A DNA stretch of 64,000 nucleotides from Paraconexibacter algicola (GTDB lineage Bacteria; Actinomycetota; Thermoleophilia; Solirubrobacterales; Solirubrobacteraceae): the NCBI RefSeq assembly GCF_003044185.1, contig NZ_PYYB01000003.1:124001-188000 (forward strand), written 5' to 3'. The notes beneath the pieces are model-generated. The model was given only the letters and a program-made list of their open reading frames with translations, searched no databases and was not told the DNA's origin. Of the stretch, positions 1 through 8,191 are shown piece after piece. A program made the position numbers and the translations under genes. Each line of letters opens with the position of its first letter. The first letter of the stretch is position 1.

Positions 1-1046
1 CCGATGAGGATCGACCCGACGTTCGAGGACTGCGCGAGGATCCCCGCCGTGCTCAGGGTGATCGGGCCGCGCGGGTGCGACTCGCCGATCGTGCGGTCCG
101 CGACGACGATCTGCGGCGGCAGGTTGAACTGGGTGTCGGGGGTGACCTTGCCGTCCTCGAGCGCCCCGGCGACGGTGAACGCCTTGAACGTCGAGCCGGG
201 CTCGTAGGTCAGGCCGACCGCGCGGTTCTGCAGCGCCTCGGGCGGGGCGGCGCCCGGGTCGTTGGCGTTGACCCGCGGCCAGTTGGCCATCGCGAGGACC
301 TCGCTGGTCTTCGGGTCCATGACGATCGCGGTGGCGCTCTTGGGCCGGTAGCGCTCGCCGACGTCCCCGAGGACGCTCTCGACCTTGCTCTGGAGGGCGG
401 CATCGAGCGTCAGCTCGAGGTTCTCGCCGGGCTTGGCGGTCCGCAGGTCGGTCGTCTCGATCGGCTCGCCCTTGGCGTCGCGGACGGTGCGGCGACGCCC
501 GTCGGTGCCGTGCAGCTGCTCGTCGCGGAGGTACTCGATGCCCGCCAGCCCGTGCCCTTCGGTGCCGACGGTGCCGAGCACCTGGGTGGCGAGCCAGTCG
601 CGCGGGTAGACGCGGCGGGTGCCGGGCGTGAGGTCGATCCCCTCGATCTTCAGGCGCTCGACGCGGTCGGCCTTGTCGGCCGCGACGCGGCGCGCGAGGT
701 AGACGAAGCCGGTGTCACGGCGCGAGAGCTTCTCGGTGAGCTCGGCGGACGGGATGCCGAGGATCGGGGCCAGGCGCGCGGCCGCCCGGACCGGGTCCTT
801 GACGAGGTACGGGGTGGCGCTGACGTCGTCGGCCGGCTCGCTGACCGCGAGGTCGACGCCCTCGCGGTCGACGATGAGCCCGCGCTGGGCGGGCACCTCG
901 GCGGTGACGACCTGCTGCGTGTTCGCCGCGCGCGCGAGGCTGTCGCCGCGCACGGCGCCGAGCCAGAACGCGCGGACGAACGCGAGCGTCAGGAGCAGCA
1001 GGAACGCCGCGAACAGCAGCGAGATGCGGCGGTCGACGATCGTCAC
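1..1046 (-). CDS. ftsI: Penicillin-binding protein, FtsI type (3' end cut by window)
   Basis: This is the septal peptidoglycan transpeptidase. It begins at a GTG 4 bases after the ftsL-like stop, and 348 codons lie inside the window. Visible parts in order are a short cytoplasmic start, one membrane segment at about residues 8-26, a PBP dimerisation region, and the start of the transpeptidase domain. The active-site motif STFK has its serine at about residue 285, and the second motif SSN is at about 339-341. The KTG motif lies beyond the window edge. It is last in the mraZ-rsmH-ftsL order, which is the usual dcw arrangement and supports FtsI over other class B PBPs. Confidence 0.93.
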   Translation of the reverse strand, partial: MTIVDRRISLLFAAFLLLLTLAFVRAFWLGAVRGDSLARAANTQQVVTAEVPAQRGLIVDREGVDLAVSEPADDVSATPYLVKDPVRAAARLAPILGIPSAELTEKLSRRDTGFVYLARRVAADKADRVERLKIEGIDLTPGTRRVYPRDWLATQVLGTVGTEGHGLAGIEYLRDEQLHGTDGRRRTVRDAKGEPIETTDLRTAKPGENLELTLDAALQSKVESVLGDVGERYRPKSATAIVMDPKTSEVLAMANWPRVNANDPGAAPPEALQNRAVGLTYEPGSTFKAFTVAGALEDGKVTPDTQFNLPPQIVVADRTIGESHPRGPITLSTAGILAQSSNVGSILI

Positions 1047-1050
1047 GGCG

Positions 1051-1836
1051 CTATCCCGCCGTCGGGTCCGCGACGACGCCGCCGGCGGTCGGCTGCTGCG
1101 CGGGCGCCGACGTGGACGGGGTGCCGGGAGGCGCGGCCGTGCCCGCGGGCGCTGCGGTGGTCGAGGTCTGCGGCGCGGCGGTGGTCTGCGCGGGCGCCCG
1201 GGCGGCCTGCGCGGCCGGGTCGGGCGCGGTCGCGGCGGGCGCGGAGGCGGTCTGCGTGGGCGCGGCGGCCGGCGTGACCGCGGGCGCGGCGGTGGCGGCC
1301 GGGGCGCCCGCGACGCCCGTGGCGCCGGGCTCGAGCGCCTGCTGCACGACCGGTGCGGGCGCGGTGATCGAGCGGGCGGCGCGGGCGGCGTCGCCCGGGC
1401 GGACGGTCAGGTAGTTGCGGTCGCCGGGCGCGGGCATGACGAGGCCGAGGCCGGTCGCAGCGGTCTGGATGCGCTCCCCCGCGTCGAGCCGCGCGATCTC
1501 GCCGCGCAGCAGCGCGTTCTGGCGCTCGAGCGTCGAGGAGGTCTGCACCGCCCGGCCGATCCCGGAGTTGAGCTTCAGCAGCGACACCTGCAGGAACACG
1601 AGGCCCATCAGCGCGCCGGCGAGCAGGACGATCCACAGGCGGCCCCGGATGATCCGGTCCAGCAGCGTCAGCTGGGACCCGCGCGCGGCGGCGGGCCGGG
1701 CCGCCGGACGGGCGGCGGGCCGTCCCGGGCGCCGTGCGGGCGCCGGGGCGGGCACCGGCCGGGGCCGCGGCCGTGCGGCGGGCCGGCGGGCGGGGGCATG
1801 GGTGCTGCGGGCGGCTGCCGCGGCGGGCGGGGTCAT
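1051..1836 (-). CDS. ftsL: FtsL-like cell division protein
   Basis: The product has 261 residues. The first ~60 residues are Ala/Pro/Arg-rich, followed by one transmembrane helix (about residues 65-85) and a short heptad-like stretch, which is the FtsL/DivIC plan. The C-terminal ~110 residues are a low-complexity Ala/Pro/Thr tail outside the membrane. The ATG overlaps the rsmH stop (ATGA), and ftsI starts 4 bases downstream. Sequence conservation in FtsL is weak, so the call rests on position, topology and the coiled-coil-like segment. The long Ala/Pro tail is unusual for FtsL and may span the cell wall. Confidence 0.75.
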   Translation of the reverse strand: MTPPAAAAARSTHAPARRPAARPRPRPVPAPAPARRPGRPAARPAARPAAARGSQLTLLDRIIRGRLWIVLLAGALMGLVFLQVSLLKLNSGIGRAVQTSSTLERQNALLRGEIARLDAGERIQTAATGLGLVMPAPGDRNYLTVRPGDAARAARSITAPAPVVQQALEPGATGVAGAPAATAAPAVTPAAAPTQTASAPAATAPDPAAQAARAPAQTTAAPQTSTTAAPAGTAAPPGTPSTSAPAQQPTAGGVVADPTAG

Positions 1837-2801
1837 GCGACGGGTCCTTCCTGGAGCTTGCGGGCGGCGCGCATCCGTGCTGAGGCGGCACGCGGGTTGT
1901 CGGCGATCTCGCCGGGGGTCGGCACGATGCCGCGTCCCAGCAGCTCGGCCTGCGGGGTGCGCCCGCAGGCGCACACCGGGAAGTCGGGCGGGCAGATGCA
2001 CCCCTGGGCGAGGTCCGCGAGGAACCGCTTCACGCGGCGGTCTTCGCCCGAGTGGAACGAGATACCTGCAAAGCGGCCGTCCACGCGCAGGACGTCCCAG
2101 GCGACCGGCAGCGCGCGGTCGACCTGGCCGAACTCGTCGTTGACGGCGATGCGGATCGCCTGGAAGACGCGCTTGGCCGGGTGGCCGGCGGCGAACCGCG
2201 CCGGCGCGGGCACCGCGGCGGTGATCACGTCGACGAGCGCGGTCGTCGTCTCGAGCGGGCCGCTCTCGCGGGCCCGGACGATCGCGCGGGCGATCGGGCG
2301 GGAGAACCGCTCGTCCCCGTACTCCTTGAACAGCCGGCCGAGCGCCCGCTCGTCCCAGGTCGCGACGAGCTCGGCCGCGGTGAGCTCCTGGGTGGTGTCC
2401 ATGCGCATGTCCAGCGGCGCGTCGTAGCTGTAGGAGAACCCGCGCTCGCGCGTGTCGATCTGCATCGAGCTCATGCCGAGGTCGAGGTAGACGAGGTCGG
2501 CGCGGACGCCCTCCTCGCGGAGCTCCTCGAGCCCTTCGGCGAAGCCCGCGCGCAGGAAGCGGGTGCGGCAGGGCAGCTCGGCGGCGAGCGCGGCGAAGCG
2601 GCCCTCGGCCTCGGGGTCGCGGTCGATGGCGATGAGCTCGCCGTCCGGCCCGAGACGCTCGGCGACGAGCCGGGCGTGCCCGCCCGCCCCGAAGGTGCAG
2701 TCCACGGCGGTCTCCCCCGGCGCGGGGGCCAGGAGGTCGATGAGCTCGCCGGCGAGGACGGGGACGTGTTCGCGGGCCACGATGTCGAGCAGCCGGCTCA
2801 C
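1833..2801 (-). CDS. rsmH: 16S rRNA (cytosine1402-N4)-methyltransferase RsmH
   Basis: The 322-residue product is an SAM-dependent methyltransferase of the RsmH (MraW) family, which methylates N4 of C1402 in the ribosomal P site. The N-terminus has HVPVLAGELIDLL and the SAM loop DCTFGAGGHA at about residues 33-42. Later motifs are DLGMSSMQ, FSYSYDAPLDMRMD and ISFHSGEDR, all characteristic of the family. Length is normal. The start is a GTG that overlaps the mraZ stop (GTGA), and the gene overlaps the next start by 4 bases, so translation is probably coupled along the operon. Confidence 0.97.
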   Translation of the reverse strand: MSRLLDIVAREHVPVLAGELIDLLAPAPGETAVDCTFGAGGHARLVAERLGPDGELIAIDRDPEAEGRFAALAAELPCRTRFLRAGFAEGLEELREEGVRADLVYLDLGMSSMQIDTRERGFSYSYDAPLDMRMDTTQELTAAELVATWDERALGRLFKEYGDERFSRPIARAIVRARESGPLETTTALVDVITAAVPAPARFAAGHPAKRVFQAIRIAVNDEFGQVDRALPVAWDVLRVDGRFAGISFHSGEDRRVKRFLADLAQGCICPPDFPVCACGRTPQAELLGRGIVPTPGEIADNPRAASARMRAARKLQEGPVA

Positions 2802-3256
2802 GCCTGGCCGAGGGTCGGGAGGCGGGACGCGCCCTTGCGGCGGCGCGAGATGTCCTGGACGGCGTCGGGGAGCCGCTCGCTGCGCGCGTCCCAGGTGCTG
2901 CGGTCCCAGATCTGGATGTGGGTCTTGCTGCCGACGAGGACGACGTCCTTGGTGATGCCCGCGTACTGCGCGAGGCGCGAGGGCATCGCGATGCGGCCGG
3001 CGCTGTCGAGCTCGACGTCGTGGGAGCCGCCGACGAGGTGCGAGTCCAGCGTGGCGTAGTCCTCGTCGAGCGGGTCGAAGCCGCTGAGCATGTCGGTCGA
3101 GTACGCGTCGAACTCGGCCGGGATCCAGAGCGAGACGTTGCGGGTGAGGCCCCGGGCCAGGACGGCGCCCTCGGCGAAGTGGTGGCGGACCTTGGCCGGC
3201 ACGGTGAGCCGGTTCTTCGCGTCGAGGGTGTAGTCGAAGGATCCGCGGAGGAGCAC
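2798..3256 (-). CDS. mraZ: Transcriptional regulator MraZ
   Basis: The 152-residue product has the two SpoVT/AbrB-like halves of MraZ. The first contains GSFDYTLDAKNRLTVP near the N-terminus, and the second contains VELDSAGRIAMP at about residues 80-91. A GTG start at 3256 is chosen because it gives the standard VLLRGSFDYTLD beginning and has AGGGGCGG just upstream; a longer frame reaching 3367 would run over the promoter. MraZ usually represses its own dcw operon by binding short repeats in the promoter, and such repeats are visible here. Confidence 0.95.
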   Translation of the reverse strand: MLLRGSFDYTLDAKNRLTVPAKVRHHFAEGAVLARGLTRNVSLWIPAEFDAYSTDMLSGFDPLDEDYATLDSHLVGGSHDVELDSAGRIAMPSRLAQYAGITKDVVLVGSKTHIQIWDRSTWDARSERLPDAVQDISRRRKGASRLPTLGQA

Positions 3257-3335
3257 TGTCCCGCCCCTGTGAAGGAGGCGCGAACCGGGGAGGAGGAGTG
3301 GGAGGAGCCCCTCCACCCCGGTTCGCTGGCCCGGG

Positions 3336-3388
3336 AAGCTAGCCCACCCTTTCCCACCGGTCAACACCTTTCATGCAACTTTTCCCAC
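3336..3388 (-). promoter_or_regulatory. dcw operon promoter with MraZ-type boxes
   Basis: On the minus strand, TTGACC (3364-3359) and TAGCTT (3341-3336) are separated by exactly 17 bases. Two GTGGG boxes lie inside that spacer (3357-3353 and 3347-3343) with a 10-bp period, the arrangement known for MraZ operators. A third GTGGG lies upstream at 3388-3384. Binding in the spacer should block RNA polymerase. The implied 5' leader is about 70 bases. Confidence 0.7.
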
Positions 3389-3682
3389 AGGAGTTCGTGC
3401 GAGAAGGACGACGCGGCGAAAACCTCAGTGTTCATCGGGGATTCCGCGTGGGACGACCGGCTCCTGCACGGGACGTTGCAGGCCCGACACCCGTCCATCC
3501 GAGGCCCTTCCGGCGGCTTCCGTCCGCCGGATGTGCGTCGGAGGGGCGTTCCGGTGGGGAATCGTGTGAGGACCGGTGGGAGCGGGTGTGCGCGAGGGCC
3601 GCAGGGGGAACGGTGTGAGGCGACCGTCCCGAGGCGGCCCTACCATGAGCGGGCCGTCGTCCCCCCGTCCGAGGAGCCCCGC
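3389..3682. other. Intergenic region, no gene seen
   Basis: About 290 bases lie between the dcw promoter and the next rightward gene. Short open frames occur on both strands but have no domain, no ribosome-binding site and no partner. A GAGGAG ribosome-binding site at 3671-3676 belongs to the lipoprotein gene that follows. Confidence 0.5.
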
Positions 3683-5260
3683 GTGCCCGCCCCGACCCTT
3701 CCCGACCTCCGACGCCTCGCCCTCGGTGGCGCCGCCGTCGCCGCACTCGCCCTCGCCGGCTGCGGCGACAGCGAGAGCGGCGACGCGGGCACCGACCCGG
3801 CCGCGGTGATCCCCGCCAGCGCCCCGCTGTACTTCGAGCTGACGGTCCGCCCGGACGGCGACCTGCGCAGCGACGTCGAGGCGGTCGCCAAGAAGGTGCT
3901 GCGCACGCAGGACCCGGCGGCCGAGATCACCAAGGCCATCGACCAGGTGGTCAAGGACCAGGACGGGGCGAGCTTCGACAAGAGCATCGACCCCTGGCTC
4001 GGGGACAAGGCCGCCGTCGCGATCACCTCCCTGCGCGATCCGGAGAAGCCCGACTTCGCCGTCGCGATCGCCTCGAAGGACAACGACAAGGCGTTCGAGG
4101 CGCTCAAGGGCGACGGCAAGGACACCGTCGAGGCCGAGTACGACGGCGAGAAGTACCTGCGCGAGACCGGCGACGACGACCTCGTCGCCGGCCCGGCCGG
4201 GGACACGTTCGTGATCGGGACCGAGGCGGGCTACAAGTCCGCGGTCGACGCCGCCAAGGCGGACTCGCAGCTCGACGACGCGGCCGCCTTCAAGAAGGCG
4301 CGCGAGAACACCAGCCAGGACGACGCGCTCGGCTTCGTCTACATCGACGTGCTGAAGGGCGTCCAGGCGCTGACGGCCAGCGAGCCGCTCATCGCCTCCC
4401 AGATCGAGCCGCTGCAGCAGGCGCTCGGCGGCGCGACCTCGGTGACCGCCGCGATCGCGGTCGACGACGGCGCGATCCGCATCGAGACCGCCCAGCAGGG
4501 CCTTCCCGCGCAGCAGGCGGCCGGTGACCCGGCGGCCGCGCTGGCCGACCTGCCCGGCGGCACCGTGCTGGGTGTCGGCCTCGGGGAGATCGGCGCGATC
4601 GCGCGTCAGGCGATCCAGCAGATCGGGGCGATCGGCCCGGTCGCCGGCCAGGACCCGCAGACGCTCCTGCGCGGCCTCGAGTCCTCGCTCGGCCTCTCGA
4701 TCGAGGACGACCTGCTCTCCTGGATGGGCCAGGGCGCCCTGTTCGTGCAGGGCCGCTCGCTCGCGGACGTCGGCGGCGGGCTCGTGGTGACCTCGAAGGA
4801 CCCGGCCAAGACGAAGGCAGCGCTGACGAAGATCGTGCCGCTGATCGAGCGGTTCAGCGGCCAGCAGGTCGTGCAGCGCGCGCCCGCCGGCGCCGACGCC
4901 GGGTTCCGCGTCCCGCTCGGGGACGGCGCCCCGTTCGAGCTGCTCGTCGGGCTGAAGGACGACCGCTTCGTCGTCGGCGTCAACCCGACGCTCGTGCAGA
5001 AGACGCTCGAGGGTGGCTCCGGCGACCGGCTCGGCGACCAGGCCGCGTTCAAGGCCGCCGCCGCGAAGGTCGGGGACGGGATCAAGCCCGCGTTCTACCT
5101 CGACTTCCCGACCGTCGTGTCGTTCCTCGCGCTCGGCGCGGGCAGCGACCCGAGCTTCCAGCAGGCCAAGCCCTACCTCGACGCGTTCGGCGCGATCGTC
5201 GCGGGCGCCAAGCGCGAGGGCGACACCTACCGCTCGCGCTTCGTGCTCACCGTGAAGTAG
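3683..5260 (+). CDS. DUF3352 family lipoprotein
   Basis: The product has 525 residues. The start is GTG at 3683, seven bases after GAGGAG; the frame is open far upstream but there is no signal there. A short signal peptide ends in the lipobox LAGC with Cys27, so the protein should be lipid-anchored outside the membrane. The rest matches the DUF3352 type, with the early motif VIPASAPLYFEL, repeated LxxWxG/GDKAAVAI segments and alternating strand-helix units. Members occur in Actinobacteria and cyanobacteria; no activity is established. The gene stands alone and faces tadC across a shared terminator. Confidence 0.8.
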   Translation: MPAPTLPDLRRLALGGAAVAALALAGCGDSESGDAGTDPAAVIPASAPLYFELTVRPDGDLRSDVEAVAKKVLRTQDPAAEITKAIDQVVKDQDGASFDKSIDPWLGDKAAVAITSLRDPEKPDFAVAIASKDNDKAFEALKGDGKDTVEAEYDGEKYLRETGDDDLVAGPAGDTFVIGTEAGYKSAVDAAKADSQLDDAAAFKKARENTSQDDALGFVYIDVLKGVQALTASEPLIASQIEPLQQALGGATSVTAAIAVDDGAIRIETAQQGLPAQQAAGDPAAALADLPGGTVLGVGLGEIGAIARQAIQQIGAIGPVAGQDPQTLLRGLESSLGLSIEDDLLSWMGQGALFVQGRSLADVGGGLVVTSKDPAKTKAALTKIVPLIERFSGQQVVQRAPAGADAGFRVPLGDGAPFELLVGLKDDRFVVGVNPTLVQKTLEGGSGDRLGDQAAFKAAAAKVGDGIKPAFYLDFPTVVSFLALGAGSDPSFQQAKPYLDAFGAIVAGAKREGDTYRSRFVLTVK

Positions 5261-5273
5261 CCGGTCCGCGTCG

Positions 5274-5305
5274 CGGTCGGCGCCCCGGATCGGGGGCGCC
5301 GACCG
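5274..5305. terminator. Bidirectional terminator hairpin
   Basis: A perfect 13-bp inverted repeat (5274-5286 with 5293-5305) with a 6-base loop sits between two converging genes. It has no clear T-tract on either side. Confidence 0.6.
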
Positions 5306-5306
5306 C

Positions 5307-6155
5307 TCAGAGCGTGCTGACCATCGCCGCGGCGACCAGCAGCAGGACCCCGGGGACGAGCAGCAGCGCGATCACGAGCTGGATCTTCGGCGCGGCGCGG
5401 GCGGCGTGGTCGGCGAGCAGCCGGACGCGGTCGGCGCGCGCGTCGGCGGCGATCGCCGCCAGCGCCGGGGCGAGCGGTACCCCGTGACGCTCCGCCCGGC
5501 GCAGCGCGGCGACGAGCGCCGCGACCGCCGGGAGTGGGCACCGCGCCCGCAGCGCCTCGAGCGCCTCCTCCCGGCGCGTACCCGCCCCGATCTCCCGCGC
5601 GGTGCGCCGCAGCTCGGCGGCCAGCAGACCCGGGTGTCGGCGGCCGACCTCCGCCAGTGCGCGGACGGGCCCGCGCCCGGCCGCCACCCCGACCCGCAGC
5701 AGGTCGAGCACGTCGGCGACCTCGACCGCCATGACCGCCGCCCGCCGGCGCGCGCGCAGGACCAGCCAGCGGTCGGGGACGAGGAAGCCCCCGCCCGCGG
5801 CGACCAGCAGCAGCGGCAGCGCGGCGGTCCCGCCGAGCGCCGGGAGCAGCGTCAGGCCGACGGCGGCGACGAGCAGCACGGTCGCGCCCTTGATCGCCAT
5901 CAGGTCCGCCGGGGTGAGCCGCGCGTCGAGCCCCGCGGCGGCCAGGCGCCCCGCCAGGCCGCGGCTCGGCCGCGGTGCGCCGGTCCGGCGGCCGAGCCGC
6001 AGCAGCGCGGCGAGCGCCGGGCCCGGGGCCGGCGCGCCGCGGTCGGCGGCCGGCTCGGCGCGCGGCGGCCGCGCCGCGTGGGCCTGCGCCGCCGCCCCGA
6101 GCGCCGCGACCGCGCTCGCGGCCGCCAGTCCGGCGATGAGCGCCGCGACGCTCAC
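5307..6155 (-). CDS. tadC: Tad/Flp pilus inner-membrane protein, TadC-like
   Basis: The 282-residue product is a type II secretion F-domain membrane protein. Hydrophobic segments lie near the N-terminus (residues 2-22), around 95-130 and at the C-terminus, with the cytoplasmic F domain between them. The start is GTG at 6155, overlapping the tadB stop (GTGA). It should form the inner-membrane platform of a Flp pilus or related secretion machine together with TadB and the ATPase TadA. Many homologues are annotated simply as type II secretion system F family. Confidence 0.82.
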   Translation of the reverse strand: MSVAALIAGLAAASAVAALGAAAQAHAARPPRAEPAADRGAPAPGPALAALLRLGRRTGAPRPSRGLAGRLAAAGLDARLTPADLMAIKGATVLLVAAVGLTLLPALGGTAALPLLLVAAGGGFLVPDRWLVLRARRRAAVMAVEVADVLDLLRVGVAAGRGPVRALAEVGRRHPGLLAAELRRTAREIGAGTRREEALEALRARCPLPAVAALVAALRRAERHGVPLAPALAAIAADARADRVRLLADHAARAAPKIQLVIALLLVPGVLLLVAAAMVSTL

Positions 6156-7003
6156 CGCGGCACCCGGGCGAGCTGCCCCACGACCACGAGCGCTGCGACC
6201 AGCAGCACCACCCCACCCGCGGCGAGCAGCCGCGAGAGCGGCTCGGCGAGCATCCCGGTGATCGTGCCGGGCGCCGCGAGCTCGGCGAGCACCCCGGCAC
6301 CCACGGGCAGCCCGGCGACGAGGCGTGCGGTCAGCCGTGCCTGCGCGGTCGCCGTCCGGGCGTCGGCGGTCGCGCGGCGCCCCTCCTCCAGGTCGCCCGC
6401 GAGGTCGCGCAGGAGCCCGGCGAGATCTCCGCCGGACTCGCGCTGCAGCAGCACGGCGGCGACGAGCACGTCCGTGCCGGGGGACCGCAGGCGGGCCCCC
6501 CAGTCCTCCAGGGCGACCGGGGTCGGGCGGCCGAGCTCGAGCTCGCGGGCCAGCGCCCGGACCTCCACACCGGTGGCACCGCGCACCGCACCGTCCTGCG
6601 CGGCGGCGAGCACCGCGCCGCGCAGCGAGCGGCCACCCGCGAGCGCGTCGGCGAGCGCGCGGGCCAGCAGCGGCACGCCCTCCCCCGCCTGGATCCGCCA
6701 GCGCTCGCGCCGGGCGCGCAGCAGGCGCCCGGCGGTCCACGGGCCGGCGACCGCGCAGACGAGCGCCGGGCCGATGCCCAGCACGAGCCAGGCGGCGGCC
6801 GCGATCGTCGCGCCGCACACGATCCCGAGCCGGCGGCGCTCCGCGTCGGTGACGTGCCCGTCCCGCCCCGCCGAGCGCCACGGGTCCGTCAGCCGGGCCG
6901 CCAGCCGCCCGAGGCCGCCCGCCTGCACGACCCCCACGAGCTCGGCGAGCGCCAGCACGGCCAGTGCTCCCGCGCCCGCCGCGCACAGGACGGTCAGGCT
7001 CAC
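6152..7003 (-). CDS. tadB: Tad/Flp pilus inner-membrane protein, TadB-like
   Basis: The 283-residue product has an F-domain with the layout of TadB: a hydrophobic N-terminus, a paired helix around residues 68-95, a soluble F domain with a ESGGDLAGLLRDLA segment at about 185-200, and a C-terminal membrane helix. The GTG start overlaps the tadA stop by 4 bases, and the gene overlaps tadC by 4 bases. The three genes are probably co-translated. Confidence 0.82.
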   Translation of the reverse strand: MSLTVLCAAGAGALAVLALAELVGVVQAGGLGRLAARLTDPWRSAGRDGHVTDAERRRLGIVCGATIAAAAWLVLGIGPALVCAVAGPWTAGRLLRARRERWRIQAGEGVPLLARALADALAGGRSLRGAVLAAAQDGAVRGATGVEVRALARELELGRPTPVALEDWGARLRSPGTDVLVAAVLLQRESGGDLAGLLRDLAGDLEEGRRATADARTATAQARLTARLVAGLPVGAGVLAELAAPGTITGMLAEPLSRLLAAGGVVLLVAALVVVGQLARVPR

Positions 7004-8184
7004 GGCGCCACCGCCGCGACCGCCGCCCGCAGGCGCGGGTCCTCCGGGTGCCGCCAGGTCGGCCGGCCCGACTCGTCGGTGCGCAGCAGCTCCACGGGCT
7101 CGGCGCTGCCGTCGTCGCGGCGGCGGACCTCGGCCACCTGGACCACGCGGCGCGAGCCGTCCGCGCGCCGGGCCTGGTGGACGACGAGGTCGATCGCGGC
7201 GGCGACCTGCTCGCGCACCGCCGCATGCGGCAGCCCGACGTCGGCCATCAGCGCCAGGACCTCCAGGCGCCGCAGCGCCTCGTGCGTCGAGGACGCGTGC
7301 ACCGTGCACAGCGAACCGTCGTGACCGCTGGACATGGCGGCGAGCATGTCGAGCGCCTCGGGCCCGCGGACCTCCCCCACGACGATCCGGTCGGGCCGCA
7401 TCCGCAGCGCGTTGCGGACGAGCCGGCGGATCGTGACCTCGCCGCGCCCCTCGACGCTGGCGGGCCGCGCCTCGAGCCGCACGACGTGCGGCTGCTGCAG
7501 CCGCAGCTCGGCCGTGTCCTCGATCGTCACGATCCGCTCGTCGGGCCCGACGAACGCCGAGAGCGCCCCGAGCGTCGTCGTCTTCCCCGAGCCGGTGCCG
7601 CCGCAGACCAGGACGTTCAGGCGCTGCCGCACCGCGGCGTGCAGCAGCTCCCGCGTGCCGGCCGGCCAGCTGCCCCGCGCAACGAGCTCGTCGGCGAGCA
7701 GCGGACGGCTGCGGAAGCGGCGGATCGTCAGCTGCGGCCCGTCGACCGCCAGGGGCGGCAGCACGACGTTCACGCGCGAGCCGTCGGGCAGCCGCGCGTC
7801 GCACAGCGGCTCGGCCTCGTCCACGCGCCGGCCGACCGGGGCGAGGATCCGCTCGATCGCGTGCCGCAGGTCGTCCTCGCGCGCGAACCGCACCGTGGTG
7901 GGCTCGAGCCGGCCGTGGCGCTCCACCCACACGGGGCGGGTGCCGCCGACCATGATCTCGTCGACCTCCGGGTCGGCCAGCAGCGGCTCCAGCGGCCCGA
8001 GCCCGAACGACCGCTCCGCGATCCGCGCGCACAGCGCCTCGCGCGTGTCCGCCGGCAGCACCGCCGCCTCGCGCTCGACCAGCCGCCGGATGCGGTCGGT
8101 CAGGTCGTCCCCGCCGTCGTCGATCGCCACCTCCCGCAGCAGGCGGTCGCGCAGCTCGACGGCGAGGTCCTCGACGGGGTCCAT
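7000..8184 (-). CDS. tadA: Tad/Flp pilus assembly ATPase TadA (CpaF)
   Basis: The 394-residue product is a secretion ATPase of the GspE/VirB11 superfamily. Walker A is GGTGSGKTT with Lys201. It is followed by the Asp box TIEDTAEL, Walker B-like RIVVGEVRGPEALDML and the His box CTVHASS. The N-terminal region has DEIMVGGTRPVWVERHG, typical of CpaF. It powers pilin assembly at the inner membrane. The MFS gene ends 7 bases upstream, so the two could share a transcript. Pilin, TadE-type and TadG-type genes are not in the window. Confidence 0.93.
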   Translation of the reverse strand: MDPVEDLAVELRDRLLREVAIDDGGDDLTDRIRRLVEREAAVLPADTREALCARIAERSFGLGPLEPLLADPEVDEIMVGGTRPVWVERHGRLEPTTVRFAREDDLRHAIERILAPVGRRVDEAEPLCDARLPDGSRVNVVLPPLAVDGPQLTIRRFRSRPLLADELVARGSWPAGTRELLHAAVRQRLNVLVCGGTGSGKTTTLGALSAFVGPDERIVTIEDTAELRLQQPHVVRLEARPASVEGRGEVTIRRLVRNALRMRPDRIVVGEVRGPEALDMLAAMSSGHDGSLCTVHASSTHEALRRLEVLALMADVGLPHAAVREQVAAAIDLVVHQARRADGSRRVVQVAEVRRRDDGSAEPVELLRTDESGRPTWRHPEDPRLRAAVAAVAP

Positions 8185-8191
8185 GCCCCCA

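Noticed and set aside
3257-3367. A longer mraZ start giving 189 residues
   Set aside because: It would run through the -10 region and part of the operator; the GTG at 3256 gives the normal MraZ N-terminus.
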